From Brenneria corticis (GTDB lineage: Bacteria; Pseudomonadota; Gammaproteobacteria; Enterobacterales; Enterobacteriaceae): a DNA stretch of 64,000 nucleotides. The notes under the pieces were generated by a model. That model ran no database searches and was not told the origin of the DNA. It worked only from the letters and a program-made list of their open reading frames with translations. The DNA lies in contig NZ_KZ819081.1 of NCBI RefSeq assembly GCF_003115855.1, positions 62,001 through 126,000 of the forward strand, written 5' to 3'. Made by a program: the position numbers and the translations under genes. Every line of letters starts with the position of its first letter. Positions within the stretch are counted from its first letter, which is position 1. Below are positions 43,218-51,432 of the stretch, piece after piece.

Positions 43218-44712
43218 ACGCGCGCTATACGGCGGCGAGCCGGACCCCTGGGGCAATGCGCCGGATCGGCTCTATTCGGCGAACGATTACGGCCTGCCGG
43301 ATGAGCACGATCTCTACGCGCTGCTGGCCGAGCGGTCGGCGGTCGGCGGGCAACCCGGCGCGCAGGGCGCCCCCGAGCCCGGCTATGCGCCGCGCGTGGT
43401 GCCGCTCGGACAAAACGGCGCCCCCGCGGCGCCGTACGGCGCGGTGAATCACCCGTCGCCGTCGCAGGAGTCCGTTCTCGCTCCCGCGGCGCGGGTCGGC
43501 CAGATCCCGGTTGAGCGCATCCGCGCCGATTTCCCCATTCTGTCGGAGCAGGTGGACGGCCATCCGCTTGTCTGGCTGGACAATGCGGCCACCACCCAGC
43601 GTCCGCAGCAGGTGATCGACCGCATCAGCCACTTCTATCTGCATGAAAATTCCAATATCCACCGGGCGGCGCATACGCTGGCGGCGCGTTCCACCGATGC
43701 CTACGAGGCCGCGCGCGACAAGGTGGCGCGTTTCATCGGCGCGCCGGGGCCGGACAATATCATTTTCGTGCGCGGCGCCACCGAAGGGCTGAACCTGATT
43801 GCCCATAGCTATGTGAAGCCGCTGCTGCGGCCGGGGGATGAAATTATTCTCACCCTGCTGGAGCATCACGCCAATATTGTGCCGTGGCAGCTGATCGCCC
43901 AGGAAACCGGCGCGGTGATCCGCGTGGCGCCGGTGGATGAGCAGGGGCAAATACGCCTTGAGGAGTACACCCGGCTGTTCAACGACAAGACCCGCTTCGT
44001 ATCGGCGACCCACGTATCGAACGCCCTGGGCACGGTGACGCCCATCCAGGAGCTGGTGGCGATCGCCCATCGCTTCGGGGTGCGCATCGCCATCGACGGC
44101 GCGCAGTCCATCTCGCATATCCCGGTTAACGTAACGGCGCTGGATGCGGACTTCTTTGTCTTTTCCGGACATAAAGTCTTTGGTCCCACCGGCATCGGCG
44201 CGGTATACGGCAAGCGGGAGGTGCTTGAGGAGGCGCGGCCTTATCAGGGCGGCGGCAATATGATCGCCGATGTGACCTTCGAACTGACCCAGTATCAGCC
44301 GGCGCCGAACAAGTTCGAGGCCGGGACCGGGAATATCGCCGATGCCGTCGGACTGGGAGCCGCGCTCGATTACGTGTCGTCGCTGGGTATTGAAAACATC
44401 GCCCAGTACGAGCATGCGCTGCTGGAATACGGCATTCGGAAACTGTCCCGTATTCCGGGGTTGCGTTTGATCGGCACGGCGGCGCAAAAGACCAGCGTGC
44501 TGTCGTTCGTGCTGGAAGGGCATAATATCGAGGACGTAGGCCGCCATCTCAGCCAGGTGGGGATCGCGGTGCGCGCCGGGCATCACTGCGCGCAGCCTAT
44601 TCTGCGCCATTTCGGCTATGAAGGCACGGTAAGGCCCTCGCTGGCTTTCTACAACACGCCGCAGGAGATCGATTTCCTGGCGGACCGGGTGGCGCAACTG
44701 GCCGCTCGCTAG
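43204..44712 (+). CDS. Encapsulated SufS-type cysteine desulfurase (encapsulin cargo)
   Basis: A 502-residue protein. Residues ~1-100 are Pro/Gly/Ala-rich and disordered in look, with short conserved-looking islands (EPDPWGNAPDRLY, DEHDLYALLAE, YAPRVVPLGQN) expected to bind the shell interior. From ~102 it is a group II (SufS-like) cysteine desulfurase: WLDNAATTQRPQQV, LEHHANIVPWQ, the PLP lysine in FSGHKVFGPTG and catalytic cysteine in RAGHHCAQP. It releases sulfur from cysteine as a persulfide or S0 plus alanine. ATG at 43204 overlaps the encapsulin stop; a GTG at 43195 is an alternative. No SufE gene is nearby. Last gene of the operon, followed by a terminator. Confidence 0.92.
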   Translation: MTTNKRALYGGEPDPWGNAPDRLYSANDYGLPDEHDLYALLAERSAVGGQPGAQGAPEPGYAPRVVPLGQNGAPAAPYGAVNHPSPSQESVLAPAARVGQIPVERIRADFPILSEQVDGHPLVWLDNAATTQRPQQVIDRISHFYLHENSNIHRAAHTLAARSTDAYEAARDKVARFIGAPGPDNIIFVRGATEGLNLIAHSYVKPLLRPGDEIILTLLEHHANIVPWQLIAQETGAVIRVAPVDEQGQIRLEEYTRLFNDKTRFVSATHVSNALGTVTPIQELVAIAHRFGVRIAIDGAQSISHIPVNVTALDADFFVFSGHKVFGPTGIGAVYGKREVLEEARPYQGGGNMIADVTFELTQYQPAPNKFEAGTGNIADAVGLGAALDYVSSLGIENIAQYEHALLEYGIRKLSRIPGLRLIGTAAQKTSVLSFVLEGHNIEDVGRHLSQVGIAVRAGHHCAQPILRHFGYEGTVRPSLAFYNTPQEIDFLADRVAQLAAR

Positions 44713-44738
44713 CCCGTCTTACGGTGAAAACGCCGACT

Positions 44739-44773
44739 ATGCCGTCCGTAGCGATACGGGCGGCATATTTTTT
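44739..44773. terminator. Strong terminator closing the encapsulin operon
   Basis: A 12-bp stem (ATGCCGTCCGTA at 44739-44750 with TACGGGCGGCAT at 44755-44766, one G:U) with a GCGA tetraloop, followed by ATTTTTT. It lies between convergent genes and is a textbook rho-independent terminator in the forward direction. Confidence 0.9.
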
Positions 44774-44779
44774 ATACGG

Positions 44780-46180
44780 TTAAAATCCCACCTCTACTTC
44801 AATCCAGGCGGAATAGGCGTCGGCGCTGCGCGGGCCGGACGGCGTACGAAAGCGCTCCGACGGGCGGAACCAGCCGACGGCGGATTCCACCTTGATATTG
44901 TCCCGCGGCTCCCAGCCCACCACCAGATCCAGTTCGGAACCCAGCGTTCTGGTGCTTCTCTGGTCGTCTCTGGGGGATAGTTCCGCCGCGTTATCCGCCA
45001 ACGGCGCCAGCTTGTCTTGCCGGTAATGGTGATAGACCAGATCCACCGTTGCCCGCGGCGTGATATTGAAGCCGACCCCGGCGGTGAGAATATGCATATT
45101 GGTGAGCTGGGGATCGAAGGTTTCGCCATAGATTTTGAATTTCGCCTCGCCGCCGAACGTCGCCTCGTTGGACTGCAACCCGGTCTGGCGGTAATGTTTC
45201 CGGCGCCGGCCGTCGTCATCGCCGTCGTCGCCGCTGCCCCAGGCGTAGCCCAGGGTGATGCGCGGCGCCGACCCGTCCTGGCTCAGCCGATAGGTTGCGC
45301 CCACGTCGACGGCGTAGCCGCGCAGATCCGCGCCCGACTGGCGTCCCCGCACCATGCCAAGCTCCAGCCAGTGGCGCCAGCCCTCTTCGGCGTTGCTGTG
45401 CGAGCGCACGCCGAGATTGAGCTGGCGGTCGTGCTGCGCGGCGGTATCGCGCTGCCATACGCCGTAAAGCCCCACCAGCCACTCGTCCGCCATTTTCCTG
45501 CGCACCAGCACGGCGCCGGTGTTGACGGGGCTATCGTTCTTCGTCGAACTGTCCAGCAGGTCGCGCTGCCAGTGGTTGACGCGGCCGCCGAGCGCCTCTA
45601 TCCGCCAGCGGTCATGCCGCCACCGCGCGTGCGCGCCGTCCAGATTTTCATCGAACAGCCATTCGCGCTCGTCGCGAAACAGCCAGCGTCCCAGCCTGAT
45701 GCGGCCGTCGGGCAATAGGTCGTTAATGCCGAGATAGGCCTGGTTAAGATCCAGGGTGGTTTTTCGTTCGGTATCCTCTCCGGTTTCGCGGCTGACGGTT
45801 TTTTCCCATTCCAGTTCGGCGAAAGCGAATAGCGGATAATCGTCATCGGTGCGTATTTGGGCGCGCAGCATCGGCCCCCATTCGCTCTCCGTCTCTTTTT
45901 TATCGCCGCGCCTTAATTTGGCGTTATGAAACCGTTCGCCGGTGAGCTTTAGCGTGAAGTCCGCGGTGATAAAGGGTCTATTCTCCGGGGCGATATCGCT
46001 ATTCGTTTTCTTATTTTTCGATTTATATATATCGTTTTTAGTGGGGTCGGAAATAACTATATTTCTTCCGTTTTTGTCTATAGGTAAATTCTTAATTTGT
46101 TTTTTGGATATATCTTCTGAAAAAGAAAAAGAAGATATAAAAAACAGGCAGTAACCGGAAATATAAAAGAAAAAACGCAT
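44780..46180 (-). CDS. AlgE-like outer-membrane beta-barrel (alginate export family)
   Basis: A 466-residue outer-membrane protein. A signal peptide ends near SFSFSED; a polar Lys/Asn-rich stretch of ~50 residues follows, then a barrel with the alginate-export family pattern: LDLNQAYLGINDLLPDGRIRLGRW, FRDEREWLFDENLDGAHARW, and strands ending EVEVGF. AlgE passes polyuronic acid across the outer membrane. A very acidic loop, GSGDDGDDDGRRR, is visible. It is divergent from the ugd exopolysaccharide operon, which suggests it exports that polymer. The N-terminal ~70 codons are much more AT-rich than the rest, hinting at a chimeric or foreign 5' end. Confidence 0.82.
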   Translation of the reverse strand: MRFFFYISGYCLFFISSFSFSEDISKKQIKNLPIDKNGRNIVISDPTKNDIYKSKNKKTNSDIAPENRPFITADFTLKLTGERFHNAKLRRGDKKETESEWGPMLRAQIRTDDDYPLFAFAELEWEKTVSRETGEDTERKTTLDLNQAYLGINDLLPDGRIRLGRWLFRDEREWLFDENLDGAHARWRHDRWRIEALGGRVNHWQRDLLDSSTKNDSPVNTGAVLVRRKMADEWLVGLYGVWQRDTAAQHDRQLNLGVRSHSNAEEGWRHWLELGMVRGRQSGADLRGYAVDVGATYRLSQDGSAPRITLGYAWGSGDDGDDDGRRRKHYRQTGLQSNEATFGGEAKFKIYGETFDPQLTNMHILTAGVGFNITPRATVDLVYHHYRQDKLAPLADNAAELSPRDDQRSTRTLGSELDLVVGWEPRDNIKVESAVGWFRPSERFRTPSGPRSADAYSAWIEVEVGF

Positions 46181-46608
46181 TATTCCTTACACTCCATGTG
46201 GTCAGATAATAACGAAAAACCAGCCGGATGAAACAGGGATAAGTATAGCGAATGGCCGATAGATAGAATAATACAACCTGATGTTTTATGTAAAAGCTTT
46301 ACTTATTTCTCCGTTCGGGTTAGAAATTTTGTGATCTGTAAATGATTTATAAAATCAGAACTCGACACCCATTGTTATGCCAAGTAGTTTACCTACTGCG
46401 AATACCCGTAGAGTAATGATGATGCGGATATTGAATACTCGAATGCATTAAGATAAGAGGTTTTGTAATTTAATTAACCGTCAACGATTGTTGCTGCTTA
46501 TTATTAGAAGGCTAGCTATGGGTTTGGTTCCGGTGATGAATCAACGCCATTATGTAGCAGCATCAATTTATTCATATCACTTTTGCAAAACTTGGTAAGT
46601 GGCGCGCT
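46181..46608. other. Divergent intergenic region upstream of the polysaccharide operon
   Basis: 428 bp of AT-rich DNA between the AlgE-like gene and ugd. It must carry both promoters. I see a short stem AGTAG-tttac-CTACT near 46385, but no RfaH ops element, no JUMPstart and no clear RcsAB box. Short frames here show no recognisable protein and are not called. The ribosome-binding site before ugd is weak (AAGTGG). Confidence 0.5.
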
Positions 46609-47778
46609 ATGAAAATTGCCGTTTTCGGATTGGGTTATGTCGGGCTGTCTAATGCCGTTCTGCTGGCGCAGCGGCATGAGGTGGTGGCGTATGATATTGA
46701 TGCGGCCAGGGTCGACTTGCTGAATCAGCGGCAATCGCCGGTTTCCGACGCCGAGATAAGCCATTATTTAACTCATCGCCGACTCGACCTGCGCGCTACC
46801 GAAGATATAGCGGCGGCGTGCCGCCATGCCGATTTCATTATTATCGCCACGCCGACGAATTACGATCCGCAGACGCACTATTTTGATACCTCGTCCGTCG
46901 AGCGGGCGATTCGCGAGGCATCGCCCCATCTTGCGCCCGACGCGGCGCTGGTCATCAAATCCACCGTTCCCATCGGCTTTACGCAGCATCTGCGCGCCAA
47001 GTATGAAATCGATAACCTGTTCTTTTCGCCGGAGTTTTTACGCGAAGGGCGGGCGTTGTACGATAATCTCCACCCGGCGCGCATTATCGTCGGCGATAAG
47101 GGCGAAGCGGCGCGCCGCTTTGCGGCGCTGCTGGCGGAAGGCGCGAAGAAAAAAGATATCGAGGTGCTGTTTACCGGATCGACCGAGGCGGAGTCGATAA
47201 AGCTGTTCGCCAATACCTACCTGGCGATGCGCATCGCCTATTTTAACGAGCTGGACACCTACGCGGAATTATTCGGTCTGGATAGCGCGGAGATCATTAA
47301 AGGCGTGTGCCTCGACCCGCGCATCGGCGATTATTACAACAATCCCTCCTTCGGCTACGGCGGTTACTGTTTACCCAAAGACACCAGACAACTGTTGGCC
47401 AATTGTCGCCGTGTGCCGAATAACCTTATTCGCGCCATCGTCGAGGCCAATCATACCCGCAAGGATTTTATCAGCGAGGCTATATTGCGCCGCGCTCCCC
47501 GCACCGTCGGTATTTATCGGCTGATTATGAAGAGCGGCGCCGATAATTTTCGCGACTCGTCCATTGTGGGCGTAATGAAGCGCCTGCAAGCGCAGGGGAT
47601 AAAAGTGCTTGTGTATGAACCGGGGCTGCGGGAAGCGCTATTTCATCACGCCCCGGTCATTTCCGATTTCGGCGCGTTTCAATCGCAGTCGGACGTTATT
47701 GTGGCGAATCGACTTTCCGACCAGCTAACGACGTGCCGGGAAAAAGTCTATAGCCGGGATTTATTCCGCCGCGATTGA
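46609..47778 (+). CDS. ugd: UDP-glucose 6-dehydrogenase
   Basis: A 389-residue NAD-dependent dehydrogenase that makes UDP-glucuronate from UDP-glucose. The Rossmann start KIAVFGLGYVGLSNAVLL, the STVPIGFT strand, FLREGRALYDNLHPARIIVG and the catalytic cysteine in GGYCLPKDTRQL are all typical of enterobacterial Ugd (388 residues). UDP-GlcA feeds acidic polysaccharides and, elsewhere, aminoarabinose synthesis. It is the first gene of a six-gene operon with glycosyltransferases, so the product is likely a glucuronate-containing polymer or glycolipid. Confidence 0.95.
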   Translation: MKIAVFGLGYVGLSNAVLLAQRHEVVAYDIDAARVDLLNQRQSPVSDAEISHYLTHRRLDLRATEDIAAACRHADFIIIATPTNYDPQTHYFDTSSVERAIREASPHLAPDAALVIKSTVPIGFTQHLRAKYEIDNLFFSPEFLREGRALYDNLHPARIIVGDKGEAARRFAALLAEGAKKKDIEVLFTGSTEAESIKLFANTYLAMRIAYFNELDTYAELFGLDSAEIIKGVCLDPRIGDYYNNPSFGYGGYCLPKDTRQLLANCRRVPNNLIRAIVEANHTRKDFISEAILRRAPRTVGIYRLIMKSGADNFRDSSIVGVMKRLQAQGIKVLVYEPGLREALFHHAPVISDFGAFQSQSDVIVANRLSDQLTTCREKVYSRDLFRRD

Positions 47779-47831
47779 CGGTCGGTATTTTAATAAGCGC
47801 GGCGGCCGCAGACGGTCCAAAAGGAGGAGTA

Positions 47832-49040
47832 TTGATCAAGGTAACGCCCAGGCTGGCTTTTTATTCACACGACACGATGGGGTTGGGGCATATTCGCCGC
47901 AATATGCTGCTGGCCGAGTTTATCCTGACGCGTTTTCCGGCGGCGGAAATATTGTTGATAACCGGCGTGCGCGAAGCGGGAAAATTCCCGTTACCCATCG
48001 GGATCGATACGGTTACGCTGCCGACGTATTTAAAAACCCCGCAGGGCGATTATTTACCCCGCTCGCTGGGAAAGGATATTCGCCGTTTGGTGATGCTGCG
48101 CTCAAGGATTATTTATTCCGCGCTGGAGGCGTTCGAGCCGGATATTCTGGTGATTGACAATGTGCCGCGCGGCGCCATGTCGGAACTGGACGCCTCGCTG
48201 CCGATGATGGCGCAGAAGGGGGCGCACCTTGTGCTCGGGCTGCGGGACATTATCGACGAGCCCGCCGCCGTGCGCCGCCAGTGGAACAAGCTGAATAATA
48301 TGCACGTTATCCGCGAGTATATTTCTTCCATCTGGATCTATGGCGACCGGGTGGTTTACAACCTGCCGCAATGCTATCGCTTCGACCGCAGCCTGTGCCA
48401 AAAAGTCTCTTTTGTCGGCTATCTGGATGCCAGGCAGCGAGCCTCCTCCGGCAAAGGCCCGGCGGAAATCCTGCCGGGGCTGGCGTCGCCCTACGCCTTG
48501 TGCGTGGTGGGCGGCGGTCAGGACGGCGGGCCGCTGGCCGACGCGTTCGCCAACGCCCGCATGCCCGCCGGCATGACCGGGGTGCTGATTACCGGCGCCA
48601 TGATGCCGCCGCAGGAGAAGGCGCGCCTGCGGGAGCGGGTGGGCCGGCGGCAAGACATGCTGATAATGGAGTTCGCCGCCGATCCGCTGACGCTCATGCG
48701 CCACGCGGAGTGCGTGGTCGCCATGGGGGGATACAACACCACCACGGAAATTTTGTCGTACCGCAAGCGGGCGTTGATTGTGCCGCGCGTCACGCTGCGC
48801 CAGGAACAGTGGATCCGCGCCACCCGCCTGGCGGAACTGGGGCTGGTGGACTGTCTCCACCCGGCGGATTTGACCGCGTCGGCGCTCGGCGACTGGCTGG
48901 CGATGCCGCCGCGCCCGGCGCGGCGCCGGGCGGCGCTCAATTTCAACGGACTCGACGGCGTCGCCGACAGAGTGCAGGCGCTGCTGGCCGCGAAGTACGC
49001 GGACGGCGGCATCCATCCTCAACGGGAGAACGGTGAATGA
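47832..49040 (+). CDS. Glycosyltransferase, MurG-like (GT-B)
   Basis: A 402-residue GT-B protein with an N-terminal LAFYSHDTMGLGHIRRN segment, typical of MurG/GT28-like enzymes, and a C-terminal donor domain with VVGGGQDGG and VVAMGGYNTTTEIL, the GGYNT stretch being the nucleotide-sugar loop. The start is set at a TTG (47832) five bases after AAGGAGG; the ORF can be extended to a TTG at 47775 inside the ugd stop region but without a comparable site. It overlaps the next gene by four bases. Donor and acceptor are unknown; UDP-GlcA from Ugd is a natural candidate. Confidence 0.82.
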   Translation: MIKVTPRLAFYSHDTMGLGHIRRNMLLAEFILTRFPAAEILLITGVREAGKFPLPIGIDTVTLPTYLKTPQGDYLPRSLGKDIRRLVMLRSRIIYSALEAFEPDILVIDNVPRGAMSELDASLPMMAQKGAHLVLGLRDIIDEPAAVRRQWNKLNNMHVIREYISSIWIYGDRVVYNLPQCYRFDRSLCQKVSFVGYLDARQRASSGKGPAEILPGLASPYALCVVGGGQDGGPLADAFANARMPAGMTGVLITGAMMPPQEKARLRERVGRRQDMLIMEFAADPLTLMRHAECVVAMGGYNTTTEILSYRKRALIVPRVTLRQEQWIRATRLAELGLVDCLHPADLTASALGDWLAMPPRPARRRAALNFNGLDGVADRVQALLAAKYADGGIHPQRENGE

Positions 49041-50275
49041 ACCAAAGCCCGCTGTACGTGGGGTACGTGCTTAAACGCTACCCGCGCTTTTCCGAAACCT
49101 TTGTGGTGAATGAAATTCTGGCCCATGAAAGGGCCGGCATCCGCGTGGATATTTTCGCGCTGGGGCCGGTGGCGGAAACCCATTTTCAGGACTGTATTTC
49201 CCAGGTGCGTTCGCCCGTTACCCGGCTGGCGGACAAGCAGCACGATAGCGAGTCGCTTTGGGAGCTGATGGAGGAAGGGCATGCGAAACTGGCCGATTTC
49301 AGCGCCCGCATCGCCCTGGCCAGAGACGTCAGCGTGCATGAGTTCGCCCAGGCGCTGAGGCTGGCGCTGGCCGTCAAGGCGCGGGGAATAGGCCATCTCC
49401 ACGCCCACTTCGGCACGCACGCCACCACCATCGCCCGCCTGGCCGCCGCTTTCAGCGACGTCGGCTACACCTTTACCGCCCACGCCAAAGATATCTATTT
49501 CGCCTATGAAAAGAGCGTCGGGCTGGATCGGAAACTGCGCGACGCGGCGCAAACCATCACCGTTTCCGACTATAACCTGGCCTATTTGACCGAGAAATAC
49601 GGCGACGACGCGCGGAATATTGTGCGGCTGTACAACGGGCTGGACCTGAGCCGCTTCACCTATGAGCCGCCGCTGAACCGCGGCAGGCAGATCCTGGCGG
49701 TGGGCCGGCTGGTGGCGAAAAAAGGCTTCGATGTGCTGATTGACGCCCTTAGCCTGCTGGATAAACGCGGGGAGGATTTCCACTGCCGGCTGATCGGCGG
49801 CGGACCGCTGCTCGACCCGCTGCGCACGCGCATCGACGCCGCCGGTCTGGCGCGGCGCGTCACCCTTGAGGGCGCGCTGCCGCAGGCGGAGATTATCGCG
49901 GCGATGCGCCAGGCGGCGATGGTGGCGGCCCCGTGCGTGATCAGCCACGACGGCGACAGGGACGGTCTGCCCACCGTACTGCTGGAGGCCATGGCGCTGG
50001 GGACGCCGGTGATTTCCACGCGGGTGGCGGGCATTCCCGAACTGGTGATCGACGGCGAAACCGGCCTGTGCGTCGCGCCGCGCGATCCCGCCGCCCTGGC
50101 GGACGCCATCGCCGCGTTGCTGGCCGCGCCCGACAGACAGCGACGGCTGTCGCGGCAGGCGCGGGCGTTGATCGAACGGGATTACGACATCGACGCCAAC
50201 AGCGGCGTGCTACGCGACATTTTTCGCCGGGCGGTGGACGCCGGACCGGGCCGGCATGCGGGAGGGGGGGAATAA
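49037..50275 (+). CDS. Glycosyltransferase family 4 (1)
   Basis: A 412-residue GT4 enzyme. The N-terminal part has YPRFSETFVVNEILAHE, common in polysaccharide GT4 proteins; HAHFGTHATTIARLAA and FTAHAKDIY follow, and the donor-binding domain has ILAVGRLVAKKGFDVLIDA and the E-x7-E-like DGLPTVLLEAMALGTPVISTRVAGIPELV. It should be a retaining cytoplasmic glycosyltransferase. Overlaps with both neighbours (ATGA upstream, TAATG downstream) show tight coupling. Confidence 0.9.
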   Translation: MNQSPLYVGYVLKRYPRFSETFVVNEILAHERAGIRVDIFALGPVAETHFQDCISQVRSPVTRLADKQHDSESLWELMEEGHAKLADFSARIALARDVSVHEFAQALRLALAVKARGIGHLHAHFGTHATTIARLAAAFSDVGYTFTAHAKDIYFAYEKSVGLDRKLRDAAQTITVSDYNLAYLTEKYGDDARNIVRLYNGLDLSRFTYEPPLNRGRQILAVGRLVAKKGFDVLIDALSLLDKRGEDFHCRLIGGGPLLDPLRTRIDAAGLARRVTLEGALPQAEIIAAMRQAAMVAAPCVISHDGDRDGLPTVLLEAMALGTPVISTRVAGIPELVIDGETGLCVAPRDPAALADAIAALLAAPDRQRRLSRQARALIERDYDIDANSGVLRDIFRRAVDAGPGRHAGGGE

Positions 50276-51432
50276 TGCGGGTCGCCTATATCTGTGCCGA
50301 TCCCGGCATTCCGGTCTTCGGCAGCAAAGGGGCGTCGATACACGTTCAGGAGGTGATCCGCAGCCTGCTGCGCCGGGGGGCGCGGGTGACGCTGTTCGCC
50401 CAGCGCCCTGAGGGGGAGCCGCCGCCGGATTTACGCTCGCTGGAGGTGACGCCGCTGCCGCCGCTGCCGGCCTCCGGTGCGGCGGCGCGCGCCACGGCGG
50501 CGTTGGCGGCGAACCGCGTTCTGCCGGATCTTCTGGCGCGCTCGGGGCCGTTCGATCTGCTGTATGAGCGCTATTCTCTGTGGAGCCATGCGGGCATGGC
50601 CTTTGCGCGGCGAAACCGTATCCGGCGGGTGCTGGAAGTGAATGCGCCGCTGATCGAGGAGCAGCGGCAATACCGGGAACTGCCGCTGCGGCGGCAGGCG
50701 GAACGGGTCATTCGTTCGCTGCTGGCCGACGCGGCGACGATCGTCGCGGTGTCGCCGGGGGTAAAGGCGTATCTGGATGCCTTTCCCGAATCCGGCGGGC
50801 GCGCCGTGGTGGTCTCCAACGGCGTTGACCTCGCGCGTTTTCCGGCGGCGCGGCCGCCTCGCCCCGGCGGAAACACCATCGGTTTTCTCGGTTCGATGAA
50901 GCCCTGGCACGGCGTGGATCGGCTGATCGACGCCTTCGCCCTGCTGCATCGGCGCGGTCGGCATGGGCGGCTGCTGGTGGTGGGCGACGGCGGCGAATCC
51001 GCCCCGCTGCTGGAAAAAGTCACCCGCGACAACCTGCTGCCCTTTACCCGCTTCACCGGCGCCGTCGCGCCGCATCGCGTGCCGGCGCTGCTGGCGGAAA
51101 TGGATATCGCGGTGGCGCCCTATCCGCGCCTGGCGGGGTTCTATTTTTCGCCGTTGAAGATTTATGAATATATGGCCGCCGGGCTGCCGGTGGTGGCGAC
51201 GCGCGTCGGCCATCTGCATGAGGTGCTGGAGGAGGGGCGGGCCGGGCTGCTGGTGCCGCCGGACGACCCCGCCGCGCTGTGCGAGGCGTTGATCGCGCTG
51301 CTGGACGACGACGCGCTGCGGCAGACGCTGGGGCAGGCGGGGCGAGCGCTGGTTGCGCAACGCTACGGCTGGGACGCCATCGTCGGGCGCATTCTGTCGC
51401 TGGCCGACGCGGCCGGGGAGGGACGCGGATGA
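50275..51432 (+). CDS. Glycosyltransferase family 4 (2)
   Basis: A 385-residue GT4 protein starting at 50275, where TAATG joins the previous stop to this start, with a purine-rich AGGGGGGG stretch just upstream. The acceptor domain has GSKGASIHVQEVIRSLLRRG and the donor domain IGFLGSMKPWHGVDRLIDA, APYPRLAGFYFSPLKIYEYMA and GLPVVATRVGHLHEV. The longer in-frame ORF beginning at 49933 reads through the previous gene and is not used. Probably adds a later sugar to the same product. Confidence 0.9.
   Translation: MRVAYICADPGIPVFGSKGASIHVQEVIRSLLRRGARVTLFAQRPEGEPPPDLRSLEVTPLPPLPASGAAARATAALAANRVLPDLLARSGPFDLLYERYSLWSHAGMAFARRNRIRRVLEVNAPLIEEQRQYRELPLRRQAERVIRSLLADAATIVAVSPGVKAYLDAFPESGGRAVVVSNGVDLARFPAARPPRPGGNTIGFLGSMKPWHGVDRLIDAFALLHRRGRHGRLLVVGDGGESAPLLEKVTRDNLLPFTRFTGAVAPHRVPALLAEMDIAVAPYPRLAGFYFSPLKIYEYMAAGLPVVATRVGHLHEVLEEGRAGLLVPPDDPAALCEALIALLDDDALRQTLGQAGRALVAQRYGWDAIVGRILSLADAAGEGRG

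Noticed and set aside
43225..44697. Reverse-strand frame of 490 codons opposite the desulfurase
   Set aside because: Mirror of the desulfurase codon pattern; Arg/His-rich and featureless.
46181..46608. RfaH ops/JUMPstart element before the polysaccharide operon
   Set aside because: Searched by eye for GGCGGTAG on both strands; not found.
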